From positions 18,022,488 through 18,086,487 of the forward strand of contig NC_079480.1 of the NCBI RefSeq assembly GCF_026230105.1: 64,000 nt of DNA, given 5' to 3'. Under the pieces are notes generated by a model, which did no database searches, was not told the DNA's origin, and was given only the letters and a program-made list of their open reading frames with translations. This DNA is from Diorhabda sublineata (Eukaryota; Arthropoda; Insecta; Coleoptera; Chrysomelidae). Below, piece after piece: positions 33,641-45,009 of the stretch. Positions within the stretch are counted from its first letter, which is position 1. Each line of letters opens with the position of its first letter. The translations under genes were made by a program, and so were the position numbers.

Positions 33641-33699
33641 ATGTAGTACCTCGACGCATATGTCCTTTTCTAGGATTATCTTTCTTTAAAACACCGTTC

Positions 33700-34030
33700 T
33701 AAAATTTTTCATGGATTGTTAGTTATTGCAGCCCTATAGACTAACATGTTTTGGTCTGGTGTGCGATGTCGACAAGAAGGTTACCCATACTTTTGATGGG
33801 TTGTGTAAGGTAAGAACGTACATGAACAATTGCTTCACTACATAAGTTAGATGTTTTGGTCGGACTAGCGTGCTACCATTTTATAAGGGCAACTCAAAAT
33901 TGGCTACAACAAGATAACATAACTTTTGTAACAGAAGAAGATCAACCACGTAATTTAACTCAAGCACGTCCATTTAGAGATTTTTGAGCACTTTATGTTA
34001 TAAACTTTATTGGTTACTAGGCCGCTAATT
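33700..34030 (+). pseudogene. Tc1-like transposase 3' fragment
   Basis: The + strand encodes ITFVTEEDQPRNLTQARPFR and DF, matching the block before the last catalytic acid in a group of insect IS630/Tc1 transposases ('PQARPIEDFW'). The surrounding 250 bp contain stops and no other clear block. Confidence 0.45.
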
Positions 34031-34164
34031 ATGGCCAATAAGAAAAGTACTATTGAAAATAATTGTTACAAAAATATTTGGCTATATATTTTAGACCAGA
34101 ACTAATTTAAAGATTGGGGAAGGTAGAAGTCACATAAAAATTATTTGTTTTCTATATTTTTAGG

Positions 34165-34305
34165 TGCAATCAATCTATTCTATCTCATCCTGTCTTCCAG
34201 TTTTTAAATAAGTGTACATACAGCTTTTATCTTATACATATGAGTTACTTGTATATAGCGTTTGCATCTATAAAAACTGCAATGTATTTCAGTTTATATT
34301 ATATA
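34165..34305 (+). pseudogene. nrf-6-like gene copy 1, exon with frameshift
   Basis: The exon corresponds to 55429-55571 of copy 2, which reads FLSHPVFQFLNKFTYSFYLI and then HMGYSYIAF, a typical nrf-6 late segment ending in a helix. Here a base is missing near 34174-34180, and by coordinate count the exon is 141 bp against 143, so the frame coming from 31708 meets a TAA within about 15 codons. After the lesion the expected frame resumes (TYSFYLIHM, KTAMYFSLY) and both splice sites are kept (TTTTTAG and ATA|gtaagt). So copy 1 is either a recent pseudogene or carries a sequence error at one site. Confidence 0.75.
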
Positions 34306-34510
34306 GTAAGTATAATATTTTCTATGTAAATATTCCTTTTTTGTTGTATTCTTATATACAGAAACATACACGCACAAAGACAGAATCCGAAAAGTACTGT
34401 CAATCGTACTAAGATGCTAGATAGCTTCTTGAACAACGAAATCATCTAGTAAGATACAAAAAAGGCTCCTAAGAATACATAGTATCCAGAGGAGTCCCTC
34501 AAAGAACAAG

Positions 34511-34511
<1 letters not shown>

Positions 34512-34566
<55 letters not shown>
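34512..34566. repeat. (TA)n microsatellite
   Basis: About 55 bp of uninterrupted TA. Confidence 0.95.
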
Positions 34567-34571
<5 letters not shown>

Positions 34572-35099
34572 ATTCAAGTCAACCGCATTAGTAAAAAATG
34601 GTGTTCTTCTTAATAAATATGTCAAGCTCATATTTGAACGAAAAAAATGAAGAATATTATCCCAACAAATCGAAAATTTATAATAGAAGCACCAAGTTAG
34701 AAATTACAAATAAATCATTGGTCATGAAACTTCCACAAACACAAAAACAAATACAGTCGTTCTTTTTGTATTATTTTGTGGTATTTTCTTTAAGTTAATT
34801 GCACTACAGCCTTCAGTTATTGGTTATATTGGTTAGGTAATTTTAGATGACCTTTGAGCTCTGAAACGTCATTGTGAATGGTGATCCAGCGTAACTGCTA
34901 GAGGTTATGTATATGATTCGATGGGTAAGAAACATATATTCTGGCAGAATACGAGGATATATTGATATCTAGTTAGCCTAGACCAGTTCCATGCATAAAC
35001 AAAATATTGCGTTACTATAGCAACGAACAAAAACTTATTAGAAGTATCAGTGTAACGTCAAAAAAGTAAACCAGAGTTTCGCAATAAATTAAAAGAAAA

Positions 35100-36005
35100 A
35101 AGATGTTACCGAAATTGTGATAATAGAAAAATTGGAGTATCGAGCAATCATCAAATACCTGTATATAAAAGGGTTAAGAGGTAAGCAAGATATGCTTAAT
35201 ACACTTGGTGATCAATGTCCTTCGTATACGACCATGAAAAATTGGACTGTGAACTTCAAAAGAGGTGAATTTTCTATTGAAGATGATGACCGATAGGGAA
35301 GGCCAGTTTCTGTGTCAGTCCTAGAAAATATCGATGCAGTTCATGACGTGATTTTATCAGACCCTCGAATTGGGCTAGAACGGATATCTGAAGCACTAAA
35401 TATTTCATACGAACGAGTTCATCATATAGTTCACGTCAATTTGGACATTAGAAAAATTGCTGCAAAATGGATCTCCAAATGATTGATTGTTGACCAAAAG
35501 CGTGTAAGGGTGGAAGGTTCGCCTTCGATCTGTGTTCTATTTAAAAACGATATAGATTTCTTAAGCCGAATTGTTGCTATGGATAAGATTTGGGTACATT
35601 TCTGCGATCCAGAAACAAAGTAGCAATCGAAGGAATGGCGACACTCTGGTTCTCCAAAACCTAAGAAGTTTCGTGTCCAAAAATCTACTGTAAAAGTTCT
35701 TGCTTCAGTTTTTTGGGATTGCCATGGAGTAATCATGATTGATTTTTTGGATAAGGGTAGAGCAATAACTAGAGATTGCTATTTAACACCAGATTTGGCT
35801 CTGTCCGACTATCATCTCTCTCTCAACTGAAAAAAAGTTCTTAAATTTTCTTCCAACGAGCAGGTAATAAAAGCTGTGAAAGTCTGGTTTGCAGAGTAGG
35901 AAGAAACACTTTTTTAAAAGGTCTAGAGACGTTGCAGGTTCGCTGTAATAGATGTATCCAATTATGAGGAGAATATATTGAGTAATAAAAGATTTTGACA
36001 TTGAA
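35100..36005 (+). pseudogene. mariner transposase, most domains present
   Basis: In order on the + strand: KLEYRAIIKYLYIKG and TMKNWTVNFKRGEFSIEDDD (paired helix-turn-helix), a GRPVSV hook after a stop, NIDAVHDVILSDPRIGLERI, RVHHIVHVNLDIRKIAAKW, an AMDKIWVHFCDPETK block (first catalytic region, with K where E is expected), KEWRHSGSPKPKKFRVQKST, and VFWDCHGVIMIDFLDKGRAI. A deletion removes the HQDNAP block, and the end has LALSDYHLSL and SSNEQVIKAV. Several stops break it. It is the best preserved mariner of the window and lies in the last intron of nrf copy 1. Confidence 0.7.
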
Positions 36006-36554
36006 ATTTTGTTTGTCAGCCAACCGACGCTATTTTGTGAAACTACACTCTTAGTGTCAGGAAAGAATTGTCAGTCTGATATGCATTAATTTCAAAATTT
36101 TGTATAAACTGATAAGCATGAAATGACCAACAACCATCAGCGGGCACTTCTTTATTTCAAAACCTTACGGTAAACTCCTATTAAAAAAATAACCAAAAAA
36201 CGTTTTTTTATGGTTGTTTAAAATGTATCGTTCACAACACGAGTTGGAAATTCGATAAACAATATACTATTTAACAAACTTTTACATAAGCAATCACTTT
36301 TCGCACTGTCGGCTGTCATTTAAAGGATCTCTTTCAATGGTACTTTCAATCCATATTTTATAATGTGCTATATTAGTACCATTGCGAATCAGATCTTTGA
36401 CTGATATCATCCAAAGTTTCCAAACTAAACTTCTATAAACTCTTTGTGAATATGTTGAAACTCCATATCTCATTGAAATTACATTCTTATCCTTATCTTT
36501 AATTAACTGGGCTAGAGATAATAATGATATAAAATGATTTTCCTTATTTTTCAG

Positions 36555-36668
36555 ACTTTCTGGTATTGTCAAATACTTTTAACAACCTTTGGTCTGTCGA
36601 TAATATGTATACTTCTAATAGAAATTCCGTTTGCGAAATTGGAGAAAATTATTATTCAAAATCAGTAG
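36555..36668 (+). CDS. nrf-6-like gene copy 1, last coding exon
   Basis: After TTTTTCAG the exon reads TFWYCQILLTTFGLSIICIL, then IEIPFAKLEKII and a stop at 36666-36668. This is the final transmembrane helix and the 'E-P---LEK--' C-terminus of nrf-6 proteins. It starts in phase 0, which fits the exon before it. The gene thus spans about 36 kb with long transposon-filled introns. Its equivalent in copy 2 (58539) has a nonsense codon. Confidence 0.85.
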   Translation, partial: TFWYCQILLTTFGLSIICILLIEIPFAKLEKIIIQNQ

Positions 36669-36760
36669 ATACCTTATCGGAAAAACTTAAATTTCATTTT
36701 TTCCATAGAATACTAATTTATTGTATACCTGGTTGAATGTTGATCATAATTTATGTACAA

Positions 36761-36766
36761 AATAAA
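36761..36766 (+). promoter_or_regulatory. polyadenylation signal of nrf copy 1
   Basis: AATAAA lies 92 bp after the stop codon. The aligned position in copy 2 (58711) is AATGAA. Confidence 0.65.
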
Positions 36767-37666
36767 TGTATTGAAGAATATATATCAGAATTTTTTTATA
36801 TAAATGGTGAGAATCAAGTTTATTATCACACTATACTTCATAACTTATTCGTTAAACATGATAATCAATGGTCTCAAATGAAGATCAATTGACGAAAGTG
36901 GAAAATACGTGTAGAGGCTTGAAAAAATTTATTTTTTCTATGAATCGCTTGTAAAACTATTCAAAAATATGGATTTAAAATTTCAAGTTAAAATTCTTTT
37001 TCGTTTGAAAGTTGGAAGCTGAAAATGAAGCATATGAATCTGAAGGTTTGTAATATGGTGCTGAAATAGCTGATAAATTGGTGAGTTGTTTCAATTAGTT
37101 TAATACTACTTTACATCAACTTTTTCTGTCACTTTTTTTTTAACGCGATTTTCTTGAAACAAGTTTTTTCGAACCTGTATACACTAGCTGTGAACAATCA
37201 GCTTGTAATTTGGTTTATTACAATGCACAATTGGGCAGTATATGAACCTCAATCATGAGCTACATGTTTATTTAAATTATTTTTTAATAGTTAACAATAT
37301 ATAGAAAACAGCTTTTCCAAAAAATCCAATTTTTATTTTTTTCTTTAATTGAGGTTTATATAGAAGATACGCATATAAAAAAATATCCGTGCCATTGATT
37401 TGAGTTAAAAATTGTGGCTTCCATCATGTAGATCAACTGATAAGGCGGATGACAACCTACGATGTCTATCAGCTGATATCCCCGCTACTTCTCAAATTAT
37501 ATTTTTGTAAAATATGAACAAATAATCATCTACATTATCAGTGACTAAGTGTTCGCTGAGGAATGTTCAACTACATCAACCAAATATCGACGCTCTTTGA
37601 TGTTGTCTTCAGTTCTGGTCTCAAGCACCAACAAGATATGTTTTAACACCAGATGAGACTTAATAA

Positions 37667-37781
37667 CGTGGAAATTACACAGTGGTTACAAATCTCTCCC
37701 AGGAATTGCGAGCTATTGGGGATGTTTATATCGGTCACACTTTTCAGAAGAGATGTAATACAATATCCGTCGAGATATTGG
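37667..37781 (+). pseudogene. unidentified open frame interrupted by BEL element 2 (left part)
   Basis: From the two TAA codons at 37661-37666 a frame is open up to the target site of BEL element 2 (NYTVVTNLSQELRAIG, then HTFQKRCNTISVEI). It continues in phase beyond the element at 44277, giving 71 residues in all when the ATTGG duplication is counted once. I do not recognise the family. It could be an exon, a processed pseudogene or an older transposon piece. Confidence 0.35.
37777..37781. repeat. target-site duplication, left
   Basis: ATTGG directly precedes the left LTR of BEL element 2; the same five bases follow the right LTR at 44272-44276. Confidence 0.85.
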
Positions 37782-38043
37782 TGAAGTGGACTGTATAATT
37801 TTATTTTGTATTTAAATTTTCTATTTATTTTAAATGAAACAAAGTCCCATTTATTTTCTGGAAGCAAAGCTTCTTTTTATTAGAACCAAACGTTCTTACT
37901 TCGGTCTATATACTACATATACTACGTTCTCGTCTCGCTACATAAAAACGACAAGTAACGAAGAAAGAGTGACTGCCAGAGGCGTAGAGTAGAATGAATT
38001 TCTAAATAAAAAATTAAAACTAAAATTAAAACAAAATCAAACA
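37782..38043 (-). repeat. 3' LTR of BEL element 2
   Basis: 262 bp; on the - strand it starts TGTTTGATTTTG and ends CCACTTCA. Nearly identical to 44010-44271. Confidence 0.9.
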
Positions 38044-38155
38044 TAGCGCCGGCCTTGAAAGTACCAGCTTTTAAAAAGAAAAAAAATATACATTAAAGCA
38101 ATAAACATAGCATAAAATTATATACAAGTAAAAAATAAGTACAACCAAATAACCC

Positions 38156-39860
38156 TTAATCGTCTATAGGTAAAACACATATCTTATTTATGGCACGTTT
38201 AGTGATACCACTGTAAGTCTTTACTGTCACTACTCTAACAAGTCCATCACTGCCTGGATGAGTCTTTACTATGCATCCCAATTTCCAACTCATTGGAGGG
38301 GTATCATCTTCCTTTAAGAGCACCATAGATCCCACTTGGATAGAGTCAATTTGAGTAACTCGCCATTTGGGTCGCTGCTGGAGTAAGTTCAAGTAGTCCT
38401 TGGACCACCTAGTCCAAAAGTGCTGTATCATCATAGTAATGTGCTTGTATCGAGATAACTGAATTTTATGGTCAGCAGGAACAGCTGGCTCTGGAATTGT
38501 TTGAATAGCAGTACCGATTAAGAAATGTGCTGGAGTCAAAGGCTGTAGATCATCAGGATCTTCGGTAAGAGGAAGGAGAGGGCGAGAATTTAGGATGCCC
38601 TCAATTTGAGATAGAAGAGTATAAAATTCTTCATAAGTAAGGTAAGTGTTGTTAAGTACACGTTTCAAATGGTGTTTAGTAGAGCGAACTGCACGTTCCC
38701 ACAATCCTCCCATATGAGGAGAGTAAGGAGGATTAAAATGCCAAGTAATCAAGTTATCGGTTATAAACTCTTGAACAACTAGAGATTGGCTTAATTCAAA
38801 ATACTTTAATAAATCCTTATTTGCCCTTACAAAGGTACTTGCATTATCTGAATAAATGTGCCTACATAAACCACGACGAGAAATAAATCTTTTGAATGCA
38901 TTAAGGAAGCCATCAGCGGTAAGATCACTAACTAGTTCTAAGTGAGTGGCCTTGGAAGAAAAACATAAACAAACATATATAAGACTTAATGTATTTCTTG
39001 TTACGCAGCTTGCTGTCCTTTATTAAATATGGGCCAGCATAGTCAATACCTACCGTATGAAATGGCTTTGATGGGTTAACCCTTGATGAAGGTAGTTCAC
39101 CCATTTTTTGAATTAGTCCAGTAGGCTGTACTCGAAAACATTTTACACATTTTCGTAAAACTCTGCGGATAGCTTGGCGACTAGAAAGAGGCCAAAACTC
39201 ATTTCGAATGGTAGCTAGTACTGTTTGAGTACCAGCGTGAAAAAGCCTTTTGTGCTCATGATTAACAATTAATTCTGTGAAATAATCCTTACAAGGTAAG
39301 ATAATTTGATGCCTTTGGTTATAAAATAGATCAGATTTGTTCAGCCTGCCACCAACTCTCAATATATTTTCGGAATCTAAGAATGGTGAAAGAGGAAGCA
39401 ATTTGCTTTTACGTGAAATCTGTTTTCCTGATTTGAGTTTGTCTATTTCTGGTTTAAAATTCTTGTACTGTACTGATTTTATCAAAGTACATTTAGCGAT
39501 ATTAATTTCTTCCAAAGTTAGTTCACCTAAATTTCTGAGTGTTACTGACCTTTTGCAATTCGATGCAAACGTAAATAAATACGCAGTCACATGCAATAAA
39601 GTTTTGTAATTAGAGTATTTAGATATTATGTCAAAATCATTGCATATCTGTGCTCCCAAGGTTAAATTTATAGAAAGTTTTGTTTCTGGTAAATTTGTAA
39701 TACCATTATTTGGAGCTAAAGGCCAATGGCTAGAATGCGGCAAAAAGGAGGGCCCATTCCACCACATTTTATATGAGCTAATTTCTGAAGGTTGTACTCC
39801 CCTTGATACGAAATCGGCTGGATTTTCCGACGAAGGCACATATCTCCATTCATTGTTCAT
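38156..39860 (-). pseudogene. BEL element 2 integrase and C-terminal region
   Basis: The frame at 39860-38928 contains EWRYVPSSENPADFVSRGV, WWNGPSFL, LRVGGRLNKSDL, HQIILPCKDYFTELIVNHEH (zinc-finger histidines), CVKCFRVQPTG (cysteines) and HTVGIDYAGPY (first core aspartate). A shift near 38955 moves to another frame with THLELVSDL, HIYSDNASTFV (second aspartate) and HMGGLWERAVRS (glutamate), ending with ILNSRPLLPL, LTPAHFLIG and KICVLPIDD. Every catalytic residue is there. Only single-base lesions separate the parts. Confidence 0.85.
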
Positions 39861-41218
39861 CGTTAAGCTGAATTTGAGATATTCTGTTAGCTACAAAAGT
39901 CTTAAAAGTACTAGGTTCCCTTTTTATCCACGCCAATGTAATTGTGGAGTCACACCAAAACATTATTTTATCAAAGGATAAATTCATTGATTCCAGTAGC
40001 CTTGAAGCTAATTGTGCACCTAAAAGTACTGCCATAAGCTCCAGACGGGGAAGGGTAATTGTTTTCAAAGGTGCTACCTTGGATTTTGCACAAGCTAAAC
40101 TTACCTTATAGCCAATATTATTTCGGGATAAAATATAAATTACTGCTATATAAGCGCTTGGGGAGGCATCAGTGAAACAGTGAAGTTCTAAGTCAATGGC
40201 ATTATTGATTATCAGACAACGTGATATTTTTAATTTATTAATTTCACATATGTTGTCTTAAAAATTTAAAAACGATTTAATAATCCGGTAAAACATCGTC
40301 CCAATCTACCTTGAGTGACCACAATTTTTGCAGTAAAATTTTTGCCGTTATTGTCACCGGGGCGATTAATCCCAACGAATCAAAAACTTGTGATATTATA
40401 GATAGAATCGATCTTTTGGTATAAGTTTTTATACTTAATTTGTTAGCGGAATAACTAAAAACGTCCTCTAAGGAGAACCAAAAGACTCCTAACGTTTTTG
40501 TACTAGATCCATCCTTAATCATAAATTCAGAGGAAGAGAGATCCAGATTTAAATTTTCAAATATTTCTGTTCTATTTGACGTCCATTTTCGAAGTGGAAA
40601 TTTAGCAGAATCTAGAATATTTATCAAATGTTTGATTAAATAAATGGCGTCTTCTACACTGTCGGTTCCTGAGATTAAATCATCCATGTAGAAATTGTTT
40701 TCTATAACGTGACTTGCCTCGGGAAAATCTTTTGAATTTTCTATAGCCAGTTGCTTCAAGCATCTGGTGGCTAAAAATGAACTAGGACCTAAGCCGTAAA
40801 TTACAGTATTAAGTTCATATTCTTGAACCGATTTGGACTTATCTTCTCGCCATAATATATGTTGAAATTGTCGATCCGAGGGATGTAACTTTATTTGTCG
40901 GTACATCTTCTCTATATCTGCCGTAAAGGCAATTTGGTGCTTTCTAAATCTTAACAATGTATTAAATATATCAGGTTGTATGATTGGACCCACCATCAAA
41001 ACGTCGTTCAGACTGATATTATTAGTGGATTTACAGGAACCATCAAAAACTACCCGTACTTTAGTAGTCAAAGAACTAAATTTTAGTACACAGTGGTGAG
41101 GTAAAATGAATTTAACTTCTGACCCTAAAGATTCGTTTACCAAGGACATATGCCCCAACTTGAAATAATTTTCCATGAATTTAGAATATTCCGTATTCAA
41201 GTAACTATTATTCAGCAC
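39850..41218 (-). pseudogene. BEL element 2 reverse transcriptase and RNase H
   Basis: From 41218: HMSLVNESLG, ILPHHCVLKFSSLT, VVFDGSCKSTNNISLNDVL, FTADIEKMYRQIKLHPSD (first catalytic aspartate) and NNFYMDDLISGTD (YMDD active site). Then come KTLGVFWFS, VFDSLGLIAPVTITAKILLQ and WDDVLPDY, ending at 40277. After a shift and a stop near 40250 the RNase H-like part continues with LHCFTDASPSAYIAVIYIL and ITLPRLELMAVLLGAQL, and at about 39855 another shift leads to the integrase frame. Confidence 0.85.
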
Positions 41219-41250
41219 CCTTTTTTCTACAGACTTCAGTCGCTTTAGAG

Positions 41251-43300
41251 CTATATCCCTAGTTTGGCCAAAAATAGGTTTTTTTTGAAAGGTAATTTAA
41301 CAGCAAATCGGCCATCACCTTCTCTATAAAAGTTTTTTACAAAATGCTCCTCACAATTATTTTCTTCTACTGAGTAAACGGATTGATTCGTATTAGAAAC
41401 TTCCTCAATTTTCCAAAAGGACTCTAATTGTTCCTGAACGACTATTTTAGAAAGATTACAAAATGTAGCCATTGAAGGGGCTGTAAAATTTCCTGAAATG
41501 ATCCACCCCAAATGCGATTCCTGTAGAATAGGTAGCCTCTTCCCTAACTTGATTTGATTGCTTAATAAAAGTTCGTAAAATATATTACAACCAAGCAAAA
41601 TGTCAATCTTAGCTGATGTATCAAAAGTAATGTCAGCCAGCAATAAATTTTTAGGAATTTTAATGTTTGAAAGATCTATATTAAACTGTGGTACCTTGCC
41701 TGTAATTTGATCTATGACTAAAAATGGCAAATTTGCTTCAAATTCAGTATGAATTGATTTTATTTTTGCCTGAAAAATTTTAGAAACATTCGTAGAATTT
41801 GTTGCATTTATACCTACTACTGGAATTGAAACAGATTTATATGGTAAATTCAATGCATGTGCTAACTCGGTCGTACAAAATGAACTTTGGCTTCCGGAAT
41901 CCAAAAGAGCTCTGCACCGCACTGGTTTATTATTAACATCGAAGATATCTATCAATGCAGTGGATAAAATAACACAGTTATTAAAAATACTTGTAGAACT
42001 CAAACTATTAATTTCGGATGCAGTTTCACCACTTTTGACGATTGTAGATTTAATTTCAAGTTCATTTTCGTTATTTGTTGTATTAGACAAATTTCCTTTA
42101 GTATTAAAAAATCTAGTTGCATTACTAGCTTCATTTATATGTAATAATACGTTATGTTTCTTGTTACATATGCTACAATTGTATCCTCTACAAACATTAG
42201 CAAAATGGCCCTTGCGAAGACAATTTACGCAACCCTTTAATTTCCTTACTGAATTTAGCCTAGAGACTGCATCTAACCGCAAAAAACTTTCACAATTATA
42301 AATTAAATGATCAGATTTATTGCAATATATACAAAATTGACCTTTAGTCTGTAAAGAAGCGTGACTTAACACTTTATTCTGTTTTACATTGGTATTATTA
42401 TTTATATTTTTATTTTTGCTGCATCTTTCCTTTAAAAAGTCAACAAATAAATCAATTTTCGGGGAGTTTATTTTATGTATTTTAGTTTCCCATTCCTTAC
42501 GTGTTGATTTGTCAAGTTTCTCTTCTAATAAAAATAATAAAATTCTGTCCCATTCATCTACGGGTTCTTTTTGTTGCCTTAATGCTCTATAATTTAAATT
42601 GAATATGTCTAAGAAATTTCTTAAGTCAAAAAAATTTTCTTTATTGATTTTAGGCAAATCAAAAATATTTTTTAAATGGATTTTAATCAAAGATTTTGTA
42701 TCCTCGTACCTGTCTTTTAACATATCCCATGCTATTTCATAATTTGAATCAGTAGTTTCTAAGTCACCTATTAATTTTGCAGCTTCACCTTTTACTGCTG
42801 ATTGCAAATAGAAGAATTTTTCTGTTGGAGACAAACTCGAATCATCATGAATTAGTGATTTAAATCGGTCGTGAAATGATGACCAACAATTTTCATCACC
42901 CGAAAAAGATGGTAAGGAAATTTTTGGTAATCTTAGATTATGAGATATACCTGATCGCGGCCTAGAACTATCGACTATCAAAGATTCAATATCTGATACA
43001 CCATCGTTCGTGTTCATCAAGGTTTTAGCATCATTTAGTAACTCATAAAATTTGTTTTCAAATTCTCTACGATCCTTATCAAAAACAATTTGATTTCTTT
43101 CCGTATCTTCTAAATTTTCCTCAATTTCCGATTGAATTGTTTCAAAATCGTCTAAAGATACTTTCGAATCTATCGGCTACGTAAATTCTTTTTGAGGGAT
43201 CTTGTTCGATTTCCTTCAAAAAATTCTCAAACCTTGTAACTGATACCTTAATAGTAGACCTTTTCTTATATAAATTCTTCATTTTTTCCGACTCGGCCAT
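41251..43300 (-). pseudogene. BEL element 2 gag and aspartic protease
   Basis: The start codon is the ATG at 43300 (MAESEKMKNLYKKRS). A frameshift near 43175 separates it from the long 589-codon frame. That frame has LPKISLPSFSGDENCWSSFH, AWDMLKDRYED, knuckles CIYCNKSDHLIYNC, CVNCLRKGHFANVC and CSICNKKHNVLLH, the protease block RALLDSGSQSSFCT, ILLGCNIFYELL and LGWIISGN. It ends at a run of eight T (A on the - strand) at about 41279-41286, where one base less or more shifts the frame away from the RT. The intended product is one gag-pol polyprotein. Confidence 0.85.
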
Positions 43301-43979
43301 TTTATTTTATTTTTATCGCGCGCCTATGAAATGAGTTTTGATTTGTTTACTAGTAATAACTTTACAGAAAAACTGCGACTTTTTTGTACTTAGCCGCTCC
43401 GCTGGCGCCGTCCGAATGTTTTGTCTACTTGGCTAATGAAAAAAACGGAGTATATTACTTTCTTACTAGGATCTAGGATGCAAATATTGCAAATACCTTT
43501 CTAAAGATACAACATGAATAATTCAAAATAATTTGTTGTGTATTAATCGATATTTATATTAATTGCAAATTACTTGTGAATTCATCTCGATACCTTAATA
43601 TTGAATGATAATATTTGAGCAAGAAAATAAGGCAATTTTTTTTATAATAAAGTAAAGAACAATACTATATTCCTATATTGAAACCAATTTTTACCTGTAT
43701 TTAAATTTACGTCAAATAAGTGTGCCTTACCGACAAGGTAATACCTATAGTTTTGTTTAACGTTAACCTGAAATATTTTATCTTGCAATTGTATTGAACT
43801 ATATATTATTTACTGCAAAACAATAATAAAAAACTTTTCCATCAGAAATCGACGACACTATGAGGAGGAATAAATAATAAAATGGAAAGGACTTACAGGT
43901 TTCTTCTTCCTGATGCGGTAGTTTGAAAGGATCTTCTTGTGCACAACACAACTTTATTTATTTATAATTTGTTAATCAT

Positions 43980-43994
43980 CGGCTCGAATGACCA
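43980..43994 (-). other. primer-binding site of BEL element 2
   Basis: TGGTCATTCGAGCCG on the - strand, 15 bp from the 5' LTR. Similar wording (TGGTCTTCGATCC) is found after the LTR of BEL element 1 at 20967. Confidence 0.6.
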
Positions 43995-44009
43995 AAATGT
44001 TGTATTGAA

Positions 44010-44271
44010 TGAAGTGGACTGTATAATTTTATTTTGTATTTAAATTTTCTATTTATTTTAAATGAAACAAAGTCCCATTTATTTTCTGGAAGCAAAGCTT
44101 CTTTTTATTAGAACCAAACGTTCTTACTTCGGTCTATATACTACATATACTACGTTCTCGTCTCGCTACATAAAAACGACAAGTAACGAAGAAAGAGAGA
44201 CTGCCAGAGGCGTAGAGTAGAATGAATTTCTAAATAAAAAATTAAAACTAAAATTAAAACAAAATCAAACA
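44010..44271 (-). repeat. 5' LTR of BEL element 2
   Basis: 262 bp; one mismatch to the left LTR. It is followed on the + strand by ATTGG (44272-44276). Confidence 0.9.
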
Positions 44272-44276
44272 ATTGG

Positions 44277-44377
44277 CCAGGAAAGTAGTTTTCTGGAGAA
44301 CGGCAGAATACATTTTCGAAATATCAAATTACGACATTATTTCAGAAGTGAATAGTAGTGTAGCCTATCAGCTCTAA
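44277..44377 (+). pseudogene. unidentified open frame interrupted by BEL element 2 (right part)
   Basis: Continues the frame of 37667-37781 with ARKVVFWRTAEYIFEISNYD, then IISEVNSSVAYQL and a TAA at 44375-44377. Family unknown. Confidence 0.35.
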
Positions 44378-44399
44378 TAAATAATATTCGTTTTTAAAC

Positions 44400-45000
44400 C
44401 TTAGCCAATTGCTCCCGTTTCTTGTTTGATTTCTTCGTTTAACCGTTACAATGAGTTCGCATGATACCCGCTGTTGATAGTTTTCTCTGTCTCAAGATTG
44501 TCAATAGAAATCATCACACGCGCATCGTCAAAAACCAACGCCACAAACTTGCCTGAAGATGGAAAGGTTATTGCCTTTTTTTGAAGCCGATTCTTCCTTT
44601 TCGGTCCATTCGATTGTTCTTTTTTTTTTCGGGTGTTAGCTGATGAACCGACGTTTCATCCATTGTTATCAAACGGTTCGAAAATTTGGCTTTATTTCTG
44701 TGAAACGATGGAAACATCTTCATGATGTGAGCAAACGCGGGACCCATCTTGCTCACAGCTTTCTCAAGTACAAATCTCCCATTAATATGCGACGTACCAC
44801 ACTTTTTGAAATACCTGCTATATCTGCTAGCTCGCGTACTTTTAGTTGTCTATCATCTAGTACCGCTTTGTCGATTTTCTTTAACATTTCTGGAGACCTC
44901 ACCTCATTTGGACGACCACTGCAATGTTGGTCTTCGCTTAAACTCTGCCCTGTTTAAACTCGGCTATTCAATATTTCTGTTGATAACGAAGGAGATTTTT
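44400..45000 (-). pseudogene. mariner transposase central fragment
   Basis: On the - strand: a region with cysteine-poor helix-turn-helix remnants (PEMLKKIDKAVLDDRQLKVR-like), then AFAHIMKMFPSFHRNKAKFS, NRLITMDETSVHQLTPE (first catalytic aspartate with the usual W changed to S), and, in another frame, ASVFFDDARGVISIDNL and ETEKTINSGYH. The C-terminal catalytic motifs are missing. BEL element 2 inserted about 130 bp beyond it. Confidence 0.6.
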
Positions 45001-45009
45001 TATTGGTTG

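Larger units (their letters stand above)
37782..44271 (-). mobile_element. BEL/Pao LTR retrotransposon, young
   Basis: Two 262-bp LTRs bound it (37782-38043 and 44010-44271) and I count one substitution between them (agagtgac against agagagac). With ATTGG on each side this is a complete, recent insertion of 6490 bp on the - strand. The primer-binding site TGGTCATTCGAGCCG (- strand, 43994-43980) lies 15 bp inside the 5' LTR. Gag, protease, RT, RNase H and integrase follow in order. Despite the youth, at least five single-site frameshifts and one stop interrupt the polyprotein. Confidence 0.9.

Noticed and set aside
37400..37500. tRNA-like GC-richer patch (gataaggcggatgacaacctacg)
   Set aside because: No cloverleaf could be drawn; no A and B box in the right spacing.
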